This document shows positions 1 to 8,578 of a stretch of DNA of 64,000 nucleotides, in pieces. Position 1 is the first letter of the stretch. Each line of letters begins with the position of its first letter. The notes beneath the pieces were generated by a model. That model did not search any database and was not told where the DNA came from. It saw only the letters and a list, made by a program, of their open reading frames with translations. The stretch is from Pseudarthrobacter sp. SSS035 (lineage in GTDB: Bacteria; Actinomycetota; Actinomycetes; Actinomycetales; Micrococcaceae): assembly GCF_023273875.1 (NCBI RefSeq), contig NZ_CP096882.1:2418001-2482000 (forward strand), given 5' to 3'. The translations under genes were made by a program, and so were the position numbers.

Positions 1-108
1 GCGGGTCGGTCCGTGAGAAATTTGAGGCTGAATCTTCCCACCGCAGTTAACATGCTGGAAACATTCACAAACGCGTTCGCCGCCGTCATCGAGGGCCGGG
101 AATGCTAA
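1..108 (+). CDS. 3' end of an unidentified gene (partial)
   Basis: An open frame runs from the first base of the window to a TAA at 106-108 and gives about 35 residues ending in VIEGREC. The rest of the gene lies before the window. I do not recognise the family. It is placed here because the frame is open from the edge and the next gene starts a little downstream on the same strand. It could be a chance frame. Confidence 0.35.
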   Translation, partial: AGRSVRNLRLNLPTAVNMLETFTNAFAAVIEGREC

Positions 109-163
109 TGTTTGGCACCTCTGGCCGGTGACGTGTGTCACGCGAAATCAAAGACGAGCCTGC

Positions 164-1660
164 ATGCCGGAGGGAAAGTTGGTCCCAGTGTCTGCCCGCG
201 GTGATCGCTTCATCACGCCCCGCTCTCCCGTGGAGGGCCTGAGCCGCCGGAAGCTTTCCTTCCTGCCGGTCTTCGCGCAGTCAGTAGCCAACGTGGCGCC
301 CGCGGGCGCCATGACCGTCATCCCGGCCCTGATTTTTCCGGGTCTTGTCTTTGGATCCGATGGACCGAACCTTGTGCTGACATTCGGCGCAGCCATGGCA
401 GTCATGATCCTGGTTGCCTTATGTCTGAGACCGATGGCAAAGCGCATGGCTGCCGTCAGCGGGCTCTACAGCTACACAGCCAAGGGACTTGGCCAACGGA
501 CGGCAATTACCGCCGGCTGGTCGGCCATCTTCGGGTACGGCCTTGTGGCCATGGCCAGTCTGTTGGCTGTTGGCATGTATGTCGTTGAGCTGTTCATCAA
601 CCTGGGCATCCCCGTCGCCGATCCTGAGGTTTTAGCGGTGCTGGTCATTCTTGCCGCTGCAGGCGCCGCCTGTTTCCTCATGATCAGGGGGATCCAGTTA
701 TCCGCGTGGTCCACGCTGTTAATGGAATCCATTTCAATTGGAATCCTCGCCGTCCTCATGGTCGTTTACTTCGCCTTCAACGAGCCGAAGGTCAATCTCG
801 GGACTGTGTTTGCGTGGAACGGACATTTTGATTCGTTATCGATCGCAATCGTCGTGGCCGTCAGTGCCTTTGTCGGATTCGAAAGCCCAACCACACTCGG
901 AGGAGAGGCGCAGAAACCCTTCGTCAGCGTGCCACGGGCCATTACCTGGACCCCCATCTTGGCGGGCGTGCTCTATCTCCTCGCCGCGACCGCCCAGGAC
1001 GTAGCCCTCAGAGATGCACCGTCAGACATAACAGCAAGCTCCACACCGTTGTCTGACCTGTTTTCCCAGACTTCCCCGGTGTTCGCCGCAGTCCTTGACC
1101 TGGGAATCGCCGCATCGTGGTTTGCGTGCGCCATCGCATCTGTGAACGCCCTGGCCCGGATATTCTTCTGCATGGGCAGGGAAGGCGTTGCCCCACGGGC
1201 AGTCGGCCGGACACACCCCGCTTTTCGGACACCTTCGACGGCGATCCTGGCCGTCATGCCGGTTGTGGCCATCGTCCCCATCGCGATCATCATCTTCGGA
1301 GCAAGTCCTGAGGAGGGCCTCGCCAACCTCTTCACGCTGGGCGCCTACGGATACCTGGGGTCCTACATCCTTGCCAGCGCGTCCCTGCCTTTCTTCCTGC
1401 GCAGGATCGGGGAGAACACGTACGCCAGCTGGGTACTTGGAGCAGCAACCTCCCTGGTCCTCGGTGCGGTGCTCTGGATGGCTGCGACAACATCGATTGG
1501 AACAGGCAACCTGCAGACTCTCATCTACGCCGGTGTCCTTCTCGCCAGCGTCATTTACGCCATGTACCTTCACCGCCGGTTACCAATGCGCCTGGCGTCA
1601 GTGGGCATCTACGACGAGACCCGCGAATCAGACCTGTTTCATGGCGGGCCGATCAAATGA
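164..1660 (+). CDS. APC-family amino acid/amine permease
   Basis: This is an integral membrane transporter of the amino acid-polyamine-organocation superfamily, about 498 residues with roughly 12 hydrophobic segments. The N-terminal signature (residues RRKLSFLPVFAQSVANVAPAG region) and repeated Gly/Ala-rich helices fit the family. The substrate cannot be read from sequence. An in-frame GTG at 128 would add 12 residues; I prefer the ATG at 164 because the extension does not look like family sequence, but neither start has a strong Shine-Dalgarno site. The stop overlaps the start of the IclR gene (ATGA), which implies translational coupling and suggests that the regulator controls this uptake gene. 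Confidence 0.8.
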   Translation: MPEGKLVPVSARGDRFITPRSPVEGLSRRKLSFLPVFAQSVANVAPAGAMTVIPALIFPGLVFGSDGPNLVLTFGAAMAVMILVALCLRPMAKRMAAVSGLYSYTAKGLGQRTAITAGWSAIFGYGLVAMASLLAVGMYVVELFINLGIPVADPEVLAVLVILAAAGAACFLMIRGIQLSAWSTLLMESISIGILAVLMVVYFAFNEPKVNLGTVFAWNGHFDSLSIAIVVAVSAFVGFESPTTLGGEAQKPFVSVPRAITWTPILAGVLYLLAATAQDVALRDAPSDITASSTPLSDLFSQTSPVFAAVLDLGIAASWFACAIASVNALARIFFCMGREGVAPRAVGRTHPAFRTPSTAILAVMPVVAIVPIAIIIFGASPEEGLANLFTLGAYGYLGSYILASASLPFFLRRIGENTYASWVLGAATSLVLGAVLWMAATTSIGTGNLQTLIYAGVLLASVIYAMYLHRRLPMRLASVGIYDETRESDLFHGGPIK

Positions 1661-2400
1661 ACTACAGACCTTCACACTACGGTTCCGGCCCAGCGTCAAA
1701 TTCGCTCAGGCTCTTGGAGATCGTGGCACGGTTCGGCACCGGGACAACGGCGAAAGAGATCACCGACGCCCTGCGCATGCCTCCGGCGACCGCCTACAGG
1801 CTTTTGAATGCGCTTGTCGGGGACGAATATCTGGTCCGCACCTCAGATCTCCGCGGATTCGCGCTCGGCCACGCAATTTCAGGACTGGTGACAGCGGCGA
1901 ACCCGCCAACTGTTCCCACCGCGGCCCGCACCGTCCTGGAGGAGTTCCGGCAGGGAAACCGTTTCGCCGTGCACCTCTTTATGTTCAGGAGCGCGTCCCT
2001 CCGGATCGCCGATGAAGATCCTGATTATCCGCTCCACTCGGTCTACGAGATGCTCCGGTACCCGCACACCTCCGCCCCGGGGAAGCTGATGCTCGCTGAA
2101 CTTGGTAATTCGGTCTTCCCGCTTCCGAGCGGCCAGCTGGTGAAGCTGACCGAGGACACCATTACCGACAGCGGCCAGCTGTACAAGCAACTCGCGGAAA
2201 TTAGGCTCAACGGCCAGGCCTCGGAAATCAACGAACTCGAATCGGGATCCGCCAGCCTGGCACTTCCCGTGCGGCAGCCCGACGGCTCAGTGGGCGCGGC
2301 GCTGTGTCTCACTGGCCCCGCGGAACGATTCACCACAATCTCCGAACACGCGGAGGCGGCACGTGAACTGACCACACGGCTATCGCCTCTCCTGTTCTGA
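1657..2400 (+). CDS. IclR-family transcriptional regulator
   Basis: A 247-residue DNA-binding protein. Residues about 15-70 form a winged helix-turn-helix with the IclR pattern (SLRLLEIVARFG, then an AKEITDALRMPPATAYRLL helix pair). The remainder matches the C-terminal effector-binding domain, with the usual APGKLMLAEL stretch near residue 145. It overlaps the upstream permease by four bases and is probably co-transcribed with it. IclR proteins normally bind a small carboxylate or aromatic ligand; which one is not evident here. Confidence 0.88.
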   Translation: MNYRPSHYGSGPASNSLRLLEIVARFGTGTTAKEITDALRMPPATAYRLLNALVGDEYLVRTSDLRGFALGHAISGLVTAANPPTVPTAARTVLEEFRQGNRFAVHLFMFRSASLRIADEDPDYPLHSVYEMLRYPHTSAPGKLMLAELGNSVFPLPSGQLVKLTEDTITDSGQLYKQLAEIRLNGQASEINELESGSASLALPVRQPDGSVGAALCLTGPAERFTTISEHAEAARELTTRLSPLLF

Positions 2401-2536
2401 TGAGCGGATGCTCCGCCACGCAACTGTCCTCGGTTCCTCACAGCTGTCCCCCCCGAAAAACCCGTCCCCATTCCCAGCCGCCGGACGTAAACTGACCTCC
2501 GCACCATTTATCGCGGGACAAACCCTTGGAGCCGCC

Positions 2537-4285
2537 ATGCTCTGGAAACTGCTTGTTGAATACCTGCGGCCGCACCGGCAGCTGCTGATCGCCGTCGTGA
2601 TTTTCCAGCTGGCGCAGTCCATCGCGTCGCTGTACCTGCCCACGCTGAACGCGGACATCATCGATGAGGGTGTGGCCAAGGGGGACACCGGCGTCATCCT
2701 CAGCCTGGGCGGCCTGATGCTGGCGATCACGCTGCTGCAGATCGTGTGCGCCGTGATTGCCGTGTACTTCGGGGCGAAGGCGGCCATGGGCGTGGGCCGG
2801 GACCTCCGCGGCGCCATCTTCACCCGGGTGGGGGAGTTCTCCGAGCAGGAAGTCACCAAGTTCGGCGCGCCCAGCCTCATCACCCGCTCCACCAACGACG
2901 TCCAGCAGGTCCAGCAGCTGGTGCTGATGGCCGCCACCATGATGGTGGCCGCGCCCATGCTCGCCATCGGCGGCGTGATCATGGCCGTGCGGCAGGACGT
3001 GCAGCTGTCCTGGCTGATCGCCGTCGCCGTGCCCGTGCTCATGATCGGGGTGGGGCTGATCATCACCCGGATGGTGCCGCTGTTCCGGAAGATGCAGAAG
3101 CGGATCGACACCGTGAACCGGGTGCTCCGCGAGCAGCTCACCGGCATCCGCGTGGTGCGCGCGTTCGTCCGCGAGGACATCGAGACCGCCCGCTTCGCCC
3201 GGGCCAACGACGACGTCACTGACACCGCGCTGCGGGCCGGCCGGCTGATGGCGCTCGCGTTCCCCGTGGTGATGCTGGTGCTGAACGTCTCCAGCGTGGC
3301 GGTGATCTGGTTCGGCTCGTTCCGGATCGAGGACGGCTCCATGCAGGTGGGCACCCTCATCGCGTTCCTGAGCTACCTGATGCAGATCCTGATGTCCGTC
3401 ATGATGGCCACGTTTATGGCGGTGATGATCCCGCGCGCCGCCGTCTCCGCGGACCGGATCGGCGAGGTGCTGAACACCGAGTCGAGCGTCCGGCCGCCGC
3501 TAAAGCCCGTGAGTAGCGCGGTTCCGTCCGGCGGGCGGCGCCGCGGGGAGCTGGAAATGCGCGACGTCGGATTCGCCTACCCGGGTGCCGACCAGCCCGT
3601 CCTCTCCGGGCTCAGCTTCACCGCCAAAGCAGGGCAGACGACGGCGATCATCGGCAGCACCGGCGCCGGCAAGACCACCCTGGTGAACCTCATGCCGCGG
3701 CTGTTCGACGCCACCACCGGCTCGGTGCGGATGGACGGCGTGGACGTCCGCGAGCTGCACCCGGACCTGCTCTGGGGGCACATCGGCCTCGTCCCGCAGC
3801 GGCCCTACCTGTTCACCGGCACCGTCCGCAGCAACCTGCAGTACGGCAAGCCGGACGCCACCGAGGACGAGCTCTGGACCGCCCTGGAGATCGCCCAGGC
3901 ACGCGACTTCGTGGAGGAGATGGAGGGCGGGCTCGATGCGCCCATCTCCCAGGGCGGCACCAACGTCTCCGGCGGACAGCGGCAGCGGCTGGCCATCGCC
4001 CGGGCCCTGGTGAAACGGCCCGAGCTGTACATCTTCGACGACTCCTTCTCCTCGCTGGACACCGGCACCGACGCCCGGCTCCGCCAGGCCCTCAAGCGCA
4101 ACACCGCCGGCGCCACGCTGGTGATCATCGCCCAGCGCGTGTCCAGCATCGTGGACGCGGACCAGATCTTAGTGCTCGACGACGGCAGGATCGTGGGGCG
4201 CGGAACGCACCGCGGGCTGCTGGAGACGTCCGAAACGTACCGGGAGATTGTCTCCTCCCAGCTGGCAGCGGAGGAGACGGTATGA
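2537..4285 (+). CDS. ABC exporter half-transporter, degenerate-site subunit
   Basis: A 582-residue ABC exporter subunit with an N-terminal six-helix membrane domain (about residues 1-310) and a C-terminal nucleotide-binding domain. Walker A GSTGAGKTT and a canonical signature VSGGQRQR are present. The residue after the Walker B aspartate is Asp (FDDSFSS) instead of the catalytic Glu. That is what is expected for one half of a heterodimeric exporter of the BmrC/D or TM287/288 type. The frame is open from an ATG at 2408, but family homology begins at MLWKLL (2537). The ATGA overlap with the next gene makes the pair an operon. Likely role: export of drugs or lipids. Confidence 0.9.
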   Translation: MLWKLLVEYLRPHRQLLIAVVIFQLAQSIASLYLPTLNADIIDEGVAKGDTGVILSLGGLMLAITLLQIVCAVIAVYFGAKAAMGVGRDLRGAIFTRVGEFSEQEVTKFGAPSLITRSTNDVQQVQQLVLMAATMMVAAPMLAIGGVIMAVRQDVQLSWLIAVAVPVLMIGVGLIITRMVPLFRKMQKRIDTVNRVLREQLTGIRVVRAFVREDIETARFARANDDVTDTALRAGRLMALAFPVVMLVLNVSSVAVIWFGSFRIEDGSMQVGTLIAFLSYLMQILMSVMMATFMAVMIPRAAVSADRIGEVLNTESSVRPPLKPVSSAVPSGGRRRGELEMRDVGFAYPGADQPVLSGLSFTAKAGQTTAIIGSTGAGKTTLVNLMPRLFDATTGSVRMDGVDVRELHPDLLWGHIGLVPQRPYLFTGTVRSNLQYGKPDATEDELWTALEIAQARDFVEEMEGGLDAPISQGGTNVSGGQRQRLAIARALVKRPELYIFDDSFSSLDTGTDARLRQALKRNTAGATLVIIAQRVSSIVDADQILVLDDGRIVGRGTHRGLLETSETYREIVSSQLAAEETV

Positions 4286-6336
4286 GCACGCAGAACCGGC
4301 CGACGTCGGGCGCTCCCCGCAGTGCCGGACCCAACTCTGCCGCCCCCGGCGGAACCGCAGCGGCCTCGAAAACGGGGACTCCCGACGTCGTACGCATTCC
4401 CCGTCCGGCGGGCGGACCGGGACGCGGCGGACCGTTCGCGGGGATGAACGTCCCGGCGGAGAAGGCGATGAACTTCGGGCCGTCGGCCAAGCGGCTGCTG
4501 GGCACGCTGCGGCCGGAGCGGGCGTGGCTGCTGCTGGTGCTGATCATGGGGGTGGCCAGCGTGACGCTCTCGGTGATCGGGCCGCGGCTGCTGGGGGAGG
4601 GCACCAACCTGATTTTCTCCGGGGTGGTGTCGCGGGAGCTGCCGGCCGGGGTGAGCAAGGCGGAGCTGATCGCACAGCTGCGGGCCGCGGGGGAGAGCCA
4701 GAAGGCGGACATGCTGACGCCCATGGCGCTGACGCCGGGGCAGGGGATCGACTTCGCGGCGCTGTCCTCCGTGTTGCTGTGGGCGCTGGTGCTGTACGTG
4801 CTGGCGTCGGCGTTTATGTGGGTGCAGGCGTATGTGCTGAACGGGGTGGTGCAGCGGACGGTGTTCGGGCTGCGCGAGGAGATCGAGGCGAAGATCCACC
4901 GGCTGCCGCTGCGGTATTTCGATTCGATCCAGCGCGGTGAGCTGCTGAGCCGGGTGACCAACGACGTCGACAACATTTCGCAGAGCCTGCAGCAGTCCAT
5001 CAGCCAGGCGGTCACGTCGGTGCTGACCGTGGTGGGCGTGCTGGTGATGATGGTCATCCTCTCGCCCACGCTGGCGCTGATCGCGCTGGTGACGGTGCCG
5101 CTGACGCTGGGGATCACGGCGCTGATCGCCAAGCGCTCGCAGAAGCTGTTTGTGGCGCAGTGGAAGCACACGGGGGAGCTGAACGGGCAGATCGAGGAGA
5201 CGTACACCGGGCATGCGCTGGTGAAGGTGTTCGGCCGGCAGCGCGAGGTGGAGGAGCGGTTCCGGCAGAAGAACGTGGAGCTGTACGACGCGAGCTTCGG
5301 CGCGCAGTTCATTTCCGGGCTGATCATGCCGGCCATGACGTTCATCGGGAACCTGGTGTATGTGGGGATCGCGGTGGTGGGCGGCCTGCAGGTGGCGTCC
5401 GGGGCCATGCAGCTGGGCGACGTGCAGGCGTTCATCCAGTACTCGCGGCAGTTCACCATGCCGCTGGCTCAGCTGGGGTCCATGGCCAACCTGCTGCAGT
5501 CCGGGGTGGCGTCCGCGGAGCGGGTGTTCTCGTTGTTGGATGAGCCGGAGGAGTCTGCGGAGCCTGTTGCTTCTTCGGGTCCTGCGTTTGGGCGGGGGCG
5601 GCTGGTGTTTGAATCTGTTTCCTTCTCGTATTCGCCGGACAAGCCGCTGATTTCTTCGCTTTCTTTGGTGGCGGAGCCGGGGCAGACGGTGGCGATCGTT
5701 GGGCCGACGGGAGCGGGCAAGACCACGCTGGTGAACCTGATGATGCGGTTCTACGAGCTGGATGCGGGACGGATAACGCTCGACGGCGTGGACGTCACCT
5801 CAGTGCCCCGGCGCGAGCTGCGCTCGCGGCTGGGCATGGTGCTGCAGGATACGTGGCTGTTCGGCGGGACCATCCGGGACAACATCGCATACGGGCGGCC
5901 ATCTGCTTCAGAGGACGAGATCCTGGAGGCGGCGCGGGCGACGTATGTGGACCGGTTCGTGCACTCGCTGCCTGATGGTTACGACACGGTTTTGGAGGAT
6001 GAAGGCTCCAACGTGTCCGCTGGTGAGAAGCAGCTGCTGACGATTGCGCGGGCGTTTCTGGCACGGCCGTCTGTCCTGATTTTGGACGAGGCGACGAGCT
6101 CGGTGGACACCCGGACCGAGGTGCTGGTGCAGAAGGCGATGCGTGCCCTCCGGTCCGACCGGACGAGTTTTGTGATCGCACACCGCCTGTCCACCATCCG
6201 CGACGCCGACCTCATCCTGGTGATGGAGGCCGGGCAGATCGTGGAACAGGGGACCCACGCTTCGCTGCTGGCTGCAGGTGGGGCTTATGCACGGTTGTAT
6301 GAGGCGCAGTTTGCGGCTCCGGTGGCGGAGGTTTGA
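4282..6336 (+). CDS. ABC exporter half-transporter, catalytic subunit (intact copy)
   Basis: A 684-residue ABC exporter with a Pro/Ala/Gly-rich N-terminal extension of about 60 residues, then the membrane domain, then the ATPase domain. Walker A is GPTGAGKTT and Walker B LILDEATSS keeps the catalytic Glu. The signature is altered (VSAGEKQ rather than SGGQ). Together with the upstream subunit this gives one degenerate and one consensus ATP site, the classic asymmetric heterodimer. Pieces of the 3' half of this gene recur at 10424-10799, 17047-20671 and 44054-46801, making this the reference copy. The small gene at 6354 is convergent, 17 bases downstream. Confidence 0.9.
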   Translation: MSTQNRPTSGAPRSAGPNSAAPGGTAAASKTGTPDVVRIPRPAGGPGRGGPFAGMNVPAEKAMNFGPSAKRLLGTLRPERAWLLLVLIMGVASVTLSVIGPRLLGEGTNLIFSGVVSRELPAGVSKAELIAQLRAAGESQKADMLTPMALTPGQGIDFAALSSVLLWALVLYVLASAFMWVQAYVLNGVVQRTVFGLREEIEAKIHRLPLRYFDSIQRGELLSRVTNDVDNISQSLQQSISQAVTSVLTVVGVLVMMVILSPTLALIALVTVPLTLGITALIAKRSQKLFVAQWKHTGELNGQIEETYTGHALVKVFGRQREVEERFRQKNVELYDASFGAQFISGLIMPAMTFIGNLVYVGIAVVGGLQVASGAMQLGDVQAFIQYSRQFTMPLAQLGSMANLLQSGVASAERVFSLLDEPEESAEPVASSGPAFGRGRLVFESVSFSYSPDKPLISSLSLVAEPGQTVAIVGPTGAGKTTLVNLMMRFYELDAGRITLDGVDVTSVPRRELRSRLGMVLQDTWLFGGTIRDNIAYGRPSASEDEILEAARATYVDRFVHSLPDGYDTVLEDEGSNVSAGEKQLLTIARAFLARPSVLILDEATSSVDTRTEVLVQKAMRALRSDRTSFVIAHRLSTIRDADLILVMEAGQIVEQGTHASLLAAGGAYARLYEAQFAAPVAEV

Positions 6337-6353
6337 GGCTTCTGCTCTTGCGA

Positions 6354-6503
6354 TCAATGGCGGATGAGCCGGCGTTCACCAGGCAGACACGTGAAAAAGG
6401 CAGGCTGCTGGACGGGCGCAAGTGGGACTACCAGCCATTGGCCGCCATAAAATTCCACGTACGAATCCGAGGGGCACCTTGCGTAGGCTTCTTCTCGTGT
6501 CAT
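6354..6503 (-). CDS. Conserved small protein, paralogue 1 (49 aa)
   Basis: A 49-residue protein (MTREEAYARCPSDSYVEFYG..., ending RRLIRH) read from an ATG at 6501-6503 to a TGA at 6354-6356. Its first 41 codons align without gaps to the small gene at 10174-10332. I count 18 synonymous and only 4 amino-acid-changing codon differences, which is strong evidence of selection on this frame. It has two Cys, many aromatic residues and a hydrophobic centre (QWLVVPLAPV). I do not recognise the family. There is no strong ribosome site; GAGAAAG lies about 14 bases upstream. It is convergent with the ABC exporter and divergent from the GH15 gene. Confidence 0.7.
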   Translation of the reverse strand: MTREEAYARCPSDSYVEFYGGQWLVVPLAPVQQPAFFTCLPGERRLIRH

Positions 6504-6624
6504 GTCGCTCAGACTTTCTCGCTAGGTAACGCAGTGCTGGGTAGGGAACTACCTGTCCTCTTTCGCCGGAGGTGGGCTTGTCATCTATCGTCCTGTCATC
6601 TGCAGGTAGGCGAAACGCTAGTTC

Positions 6625-6644
6625 GGGATGGTTTAAACCATCCC
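6625..6644. promoter_or_regulatory. Perfect 20-bp palindrome between divergent genes
   Basis: GGGATGGTTTAAACCATCCC is a perfect inverted repeat in the 233-base gap between the small gene (minus) and the GH15 gene (plus). It is followed by CTTTT on the plus strand. It could be an operator for one of the divergent promoters or, less likely, a weak terminator (7-bp stem with a six-base AT loop). Nothing else in the gap 6504-6736 is recognisable apart from a near-repeat of GATGACA/GATGACAA on the minus strand. Confidence 0.5.
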
Positions 6645-6736
6645 TTTTGATAGGTAGCTCGAGCGATCGGCCGGGCACGACGGCTTCCGCGGGAGGTCGG
6701 GCCTCACCCGGATGAAAAATTGTGATTGAGTGGAGC

Positions 6737-8557
6737 ATGGCTTCCCCCATAGAGGATTACGCGTTGCTATCGGACCTTCAGACCGGTCCCCTCATATCCC
6801 GGGATGGCAGCGTGGACTGGCTCTGTTTCCCACGCTTCGACTCACCGTCGGTGTTTAGCCGAATCCTAGGCACCGATGAGCACGGTCACTGGCTCTTGGC
6901 CCCCAGCGAGGCCGGTGCTGCCGTTGTCGACCGGCACTATATTGACTCGACATTTGTGCTCCAAACCATCTGGAAGTCCGGTGGCGGAACCGTCTTGGTA
7001 ACCGATTTCATGCCGCTGGGGGACAACGGATCATCCCTTGTCCGCCGGCTGACCGGTTTGGAAGGCAGTGTAGAAATGCACCAGGAACTTCGGATCCGCC
7101 CAGGGTATTCGACGGTTTTGCCTTGGATGAGCCGTGTCCGCGACAATGCGCATACGGCGGCGCCGGTCCTGTTGGCCATGGCCGGTCCGGATGCTCTCGC
7201 ACTGAGGGGACCTCATCTTCCGCATGCCCACGCGCACGGGCACGAAGGAGAGTTCCTCGTTTCGGAGGGCGAGCAGCTGGATTTCGAACTGACGTGGTTC
7301 CCCTCGCATCGCCCCTTGCCGGCAGCGACTGACGTTGATGTGGCCCTCGAAGAAGCCACTGACTATTGGAGCCGCTGGGGAAGTCACTGCCGCCAGGACG
7401 GCGCCTATGGGGATGCGGTAAAACGTTCATTGCTGGTACTGCGGGCCCTCACACATTTTGAAACCGGCGGCATAGTCGCAGCGCCCACCACGTCCCTCCC
7501 CGAGGATTTCGGCGGGCCGCGGAACTGGGACTATCGGTACTGCTGGTTGCGCGATGCGGCCCTGACCCTGGAATCGATGCTGACCCATGGCTACGAAACG
7601 GAGGCACTTCAGTGGCGCAACTGGCTCCTTCGGGCCCTCGCCGGCGATCCCGAGCAGATGCAGATCATGTACGGGATAGGCGGAGAACGGGAGCTCCCTG
7701 AACGCGAGCTCCCCCACCTCCCTGGCTACGCAAACTCCAAGCCTGTACGCATTGGAAATGCCGCAGTATCGCAGTTCCAGGCTGATGTTGTCGGTGAAGT
7801 GATGGTTGCATTGGAAAGACTTCGTATGGCCGGAGGTAAGGAAGACCATTTCTCCTGGGCCCTTCAGAAGGTACTCCTGGGATTCGTCGAAAAACACATC
7901 GATGACAAGGACTTCGGCCTATGGGAGATGCGTGGTGCCGCACAGTACTTCACCCACTCCCGCGTGATGATGTGGGCCGCCTTTAACAGTGGGATCCGGG
8001 CGGTACGGATCCATGGACTTCCTGGAGACGCTGAAAAGTGGGAGCAACTCCGTGACCGGTTACGTGAAGAGATCATGCGCGAGGGATTCAACCGGAGCAT
8101 TGACTCCTTTACGCAGACCTATGGCGGAACGCAAACAGACGCGGCGCTACTCGTTATGCCCCAGGTCGGTTTTCTCCCCTACAACGACAAGCACATGCTC
8201 AGCACCGTCACACGGCTGGAACAGGAACTCCTTACCGACGACGGCCTTTTGCTGCGCTATCGGACAGAGAGCGGCGTTGATGGCCTGGAGCCGGGTGAAC
8301 ATCCGTTCCTCGCATGCTCTTTCTGGCTTGTGGAGCAGTATGCGCGCACAGGTCGCCAGGCCGAGGCAAAGGTCTTGATGGACAAGCTCGTGGGGCTTGC
8401 CAACGAGCTTGGTCTGCTGAGCGAAGAGTACGCAACAGACGAAGATCGGATGGCCGGGAACTTTCCGCAAGCATTCTCGCACTTGACCCTGGTCAGGGCG
8501 GCAGATGCCATGCACGGGGTTGACCGTCTCAGTCTGGCGGTCGAAGCTCCCGTTTAA
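6737..8557 (+). CDS. Glycoside hydrolase family 15 (glucoamylase/trehalase-type)
   Basis: A 606-residue cytoplasmic enzyme that starts with the characteristic N-terminal block of bacterial GH15 proteins (IEDYALLSDLQTGPLIS, DGSVDWLCFPRFDSPS). The (alpha/alpha)6 barrel region contains NWDYRYCWLRDA, GLWEMRG and EEYATDEDRMAGNFPQAF, all typical of this family. Members hydrolyse alpha-glucosidic bonds, including trehalose in mycobacterial relatives; which substrate applies here is not decided by sequence. A GTG at 6722 would add five residues, but ATG at 6737 matches the family start. The gene ends 21 bases from the convergent GntR-type gene. Confidence 0.88.
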   Translation: MASPIEDYALLSDLQTGPLISRDGSVDWLCFPRFDSPSVFSRILGTDEHGHWLLAPSEAGAAVVDRHYIDSTFVLQTIWKSGGGTVLVTDFMPLGDNGSSLVRRLTGLEGSVEMHQELRIRPGYSTVLPWMSRVRDNAHTAAPVLLAMAGPDALALRGPHLPHAHAHGHEGEFLVSEGEQLDFELTWFPSHRPLPAATDVDVALEEATDYWSRWGSHCRQDGAYGDAVKRSLLVLRALTHFETGGIVAAPTTSLPEDFGGPRNWDYRYCWLRDAALTLESMLTHGYETEALQWRNWLLRALAGDPEQMQIMYGIGGERELPERELPHLPGYANSKPVRIGNAAVSQFQADVVGEVMVALERLRMAGGKEDHFSWALQKVLLGFVEKHIDDKDFGLWEMRGAAQYFTHSRVMMWAAFNSGIRAVRIHGLPGDAEKWEQLRDRLREEIMREGFNRSIDSFTQTYGGTQTDAALLVMPQVGFLPYNDKHMLSTVTRLEQELLTDDGLLLRYRTESGVDGLEPGEHPFLACSFWLVEQYARTGRQAEAKVLMDKLVGLANELGLLSEEYATDEDRMAGNFPQAFSHLTLVRAADAMHGVDRLSLAVEAPV

Positions 8558-8578
8558 TGGCACGTTGTGGGAGGTGCC

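Noticed and set aside
3805..5214. Long minus-strand open frame of 469 codons inside the ABC exporter genes
   Set aside because: It is antisense to two clearly conserved genes, His/Arg/Gln-rich, with no family resemblance. It is a shadow of high-GC codon use.
6625..6644. The 20-bp palindrome as a terminator of the ABC exporter operon
   Set aside because: It lies almost 290 bases after the stop, beyond a convergent gene, with a short AT-rich centre, so an operator is at least as likely. I list it only as regulatory.
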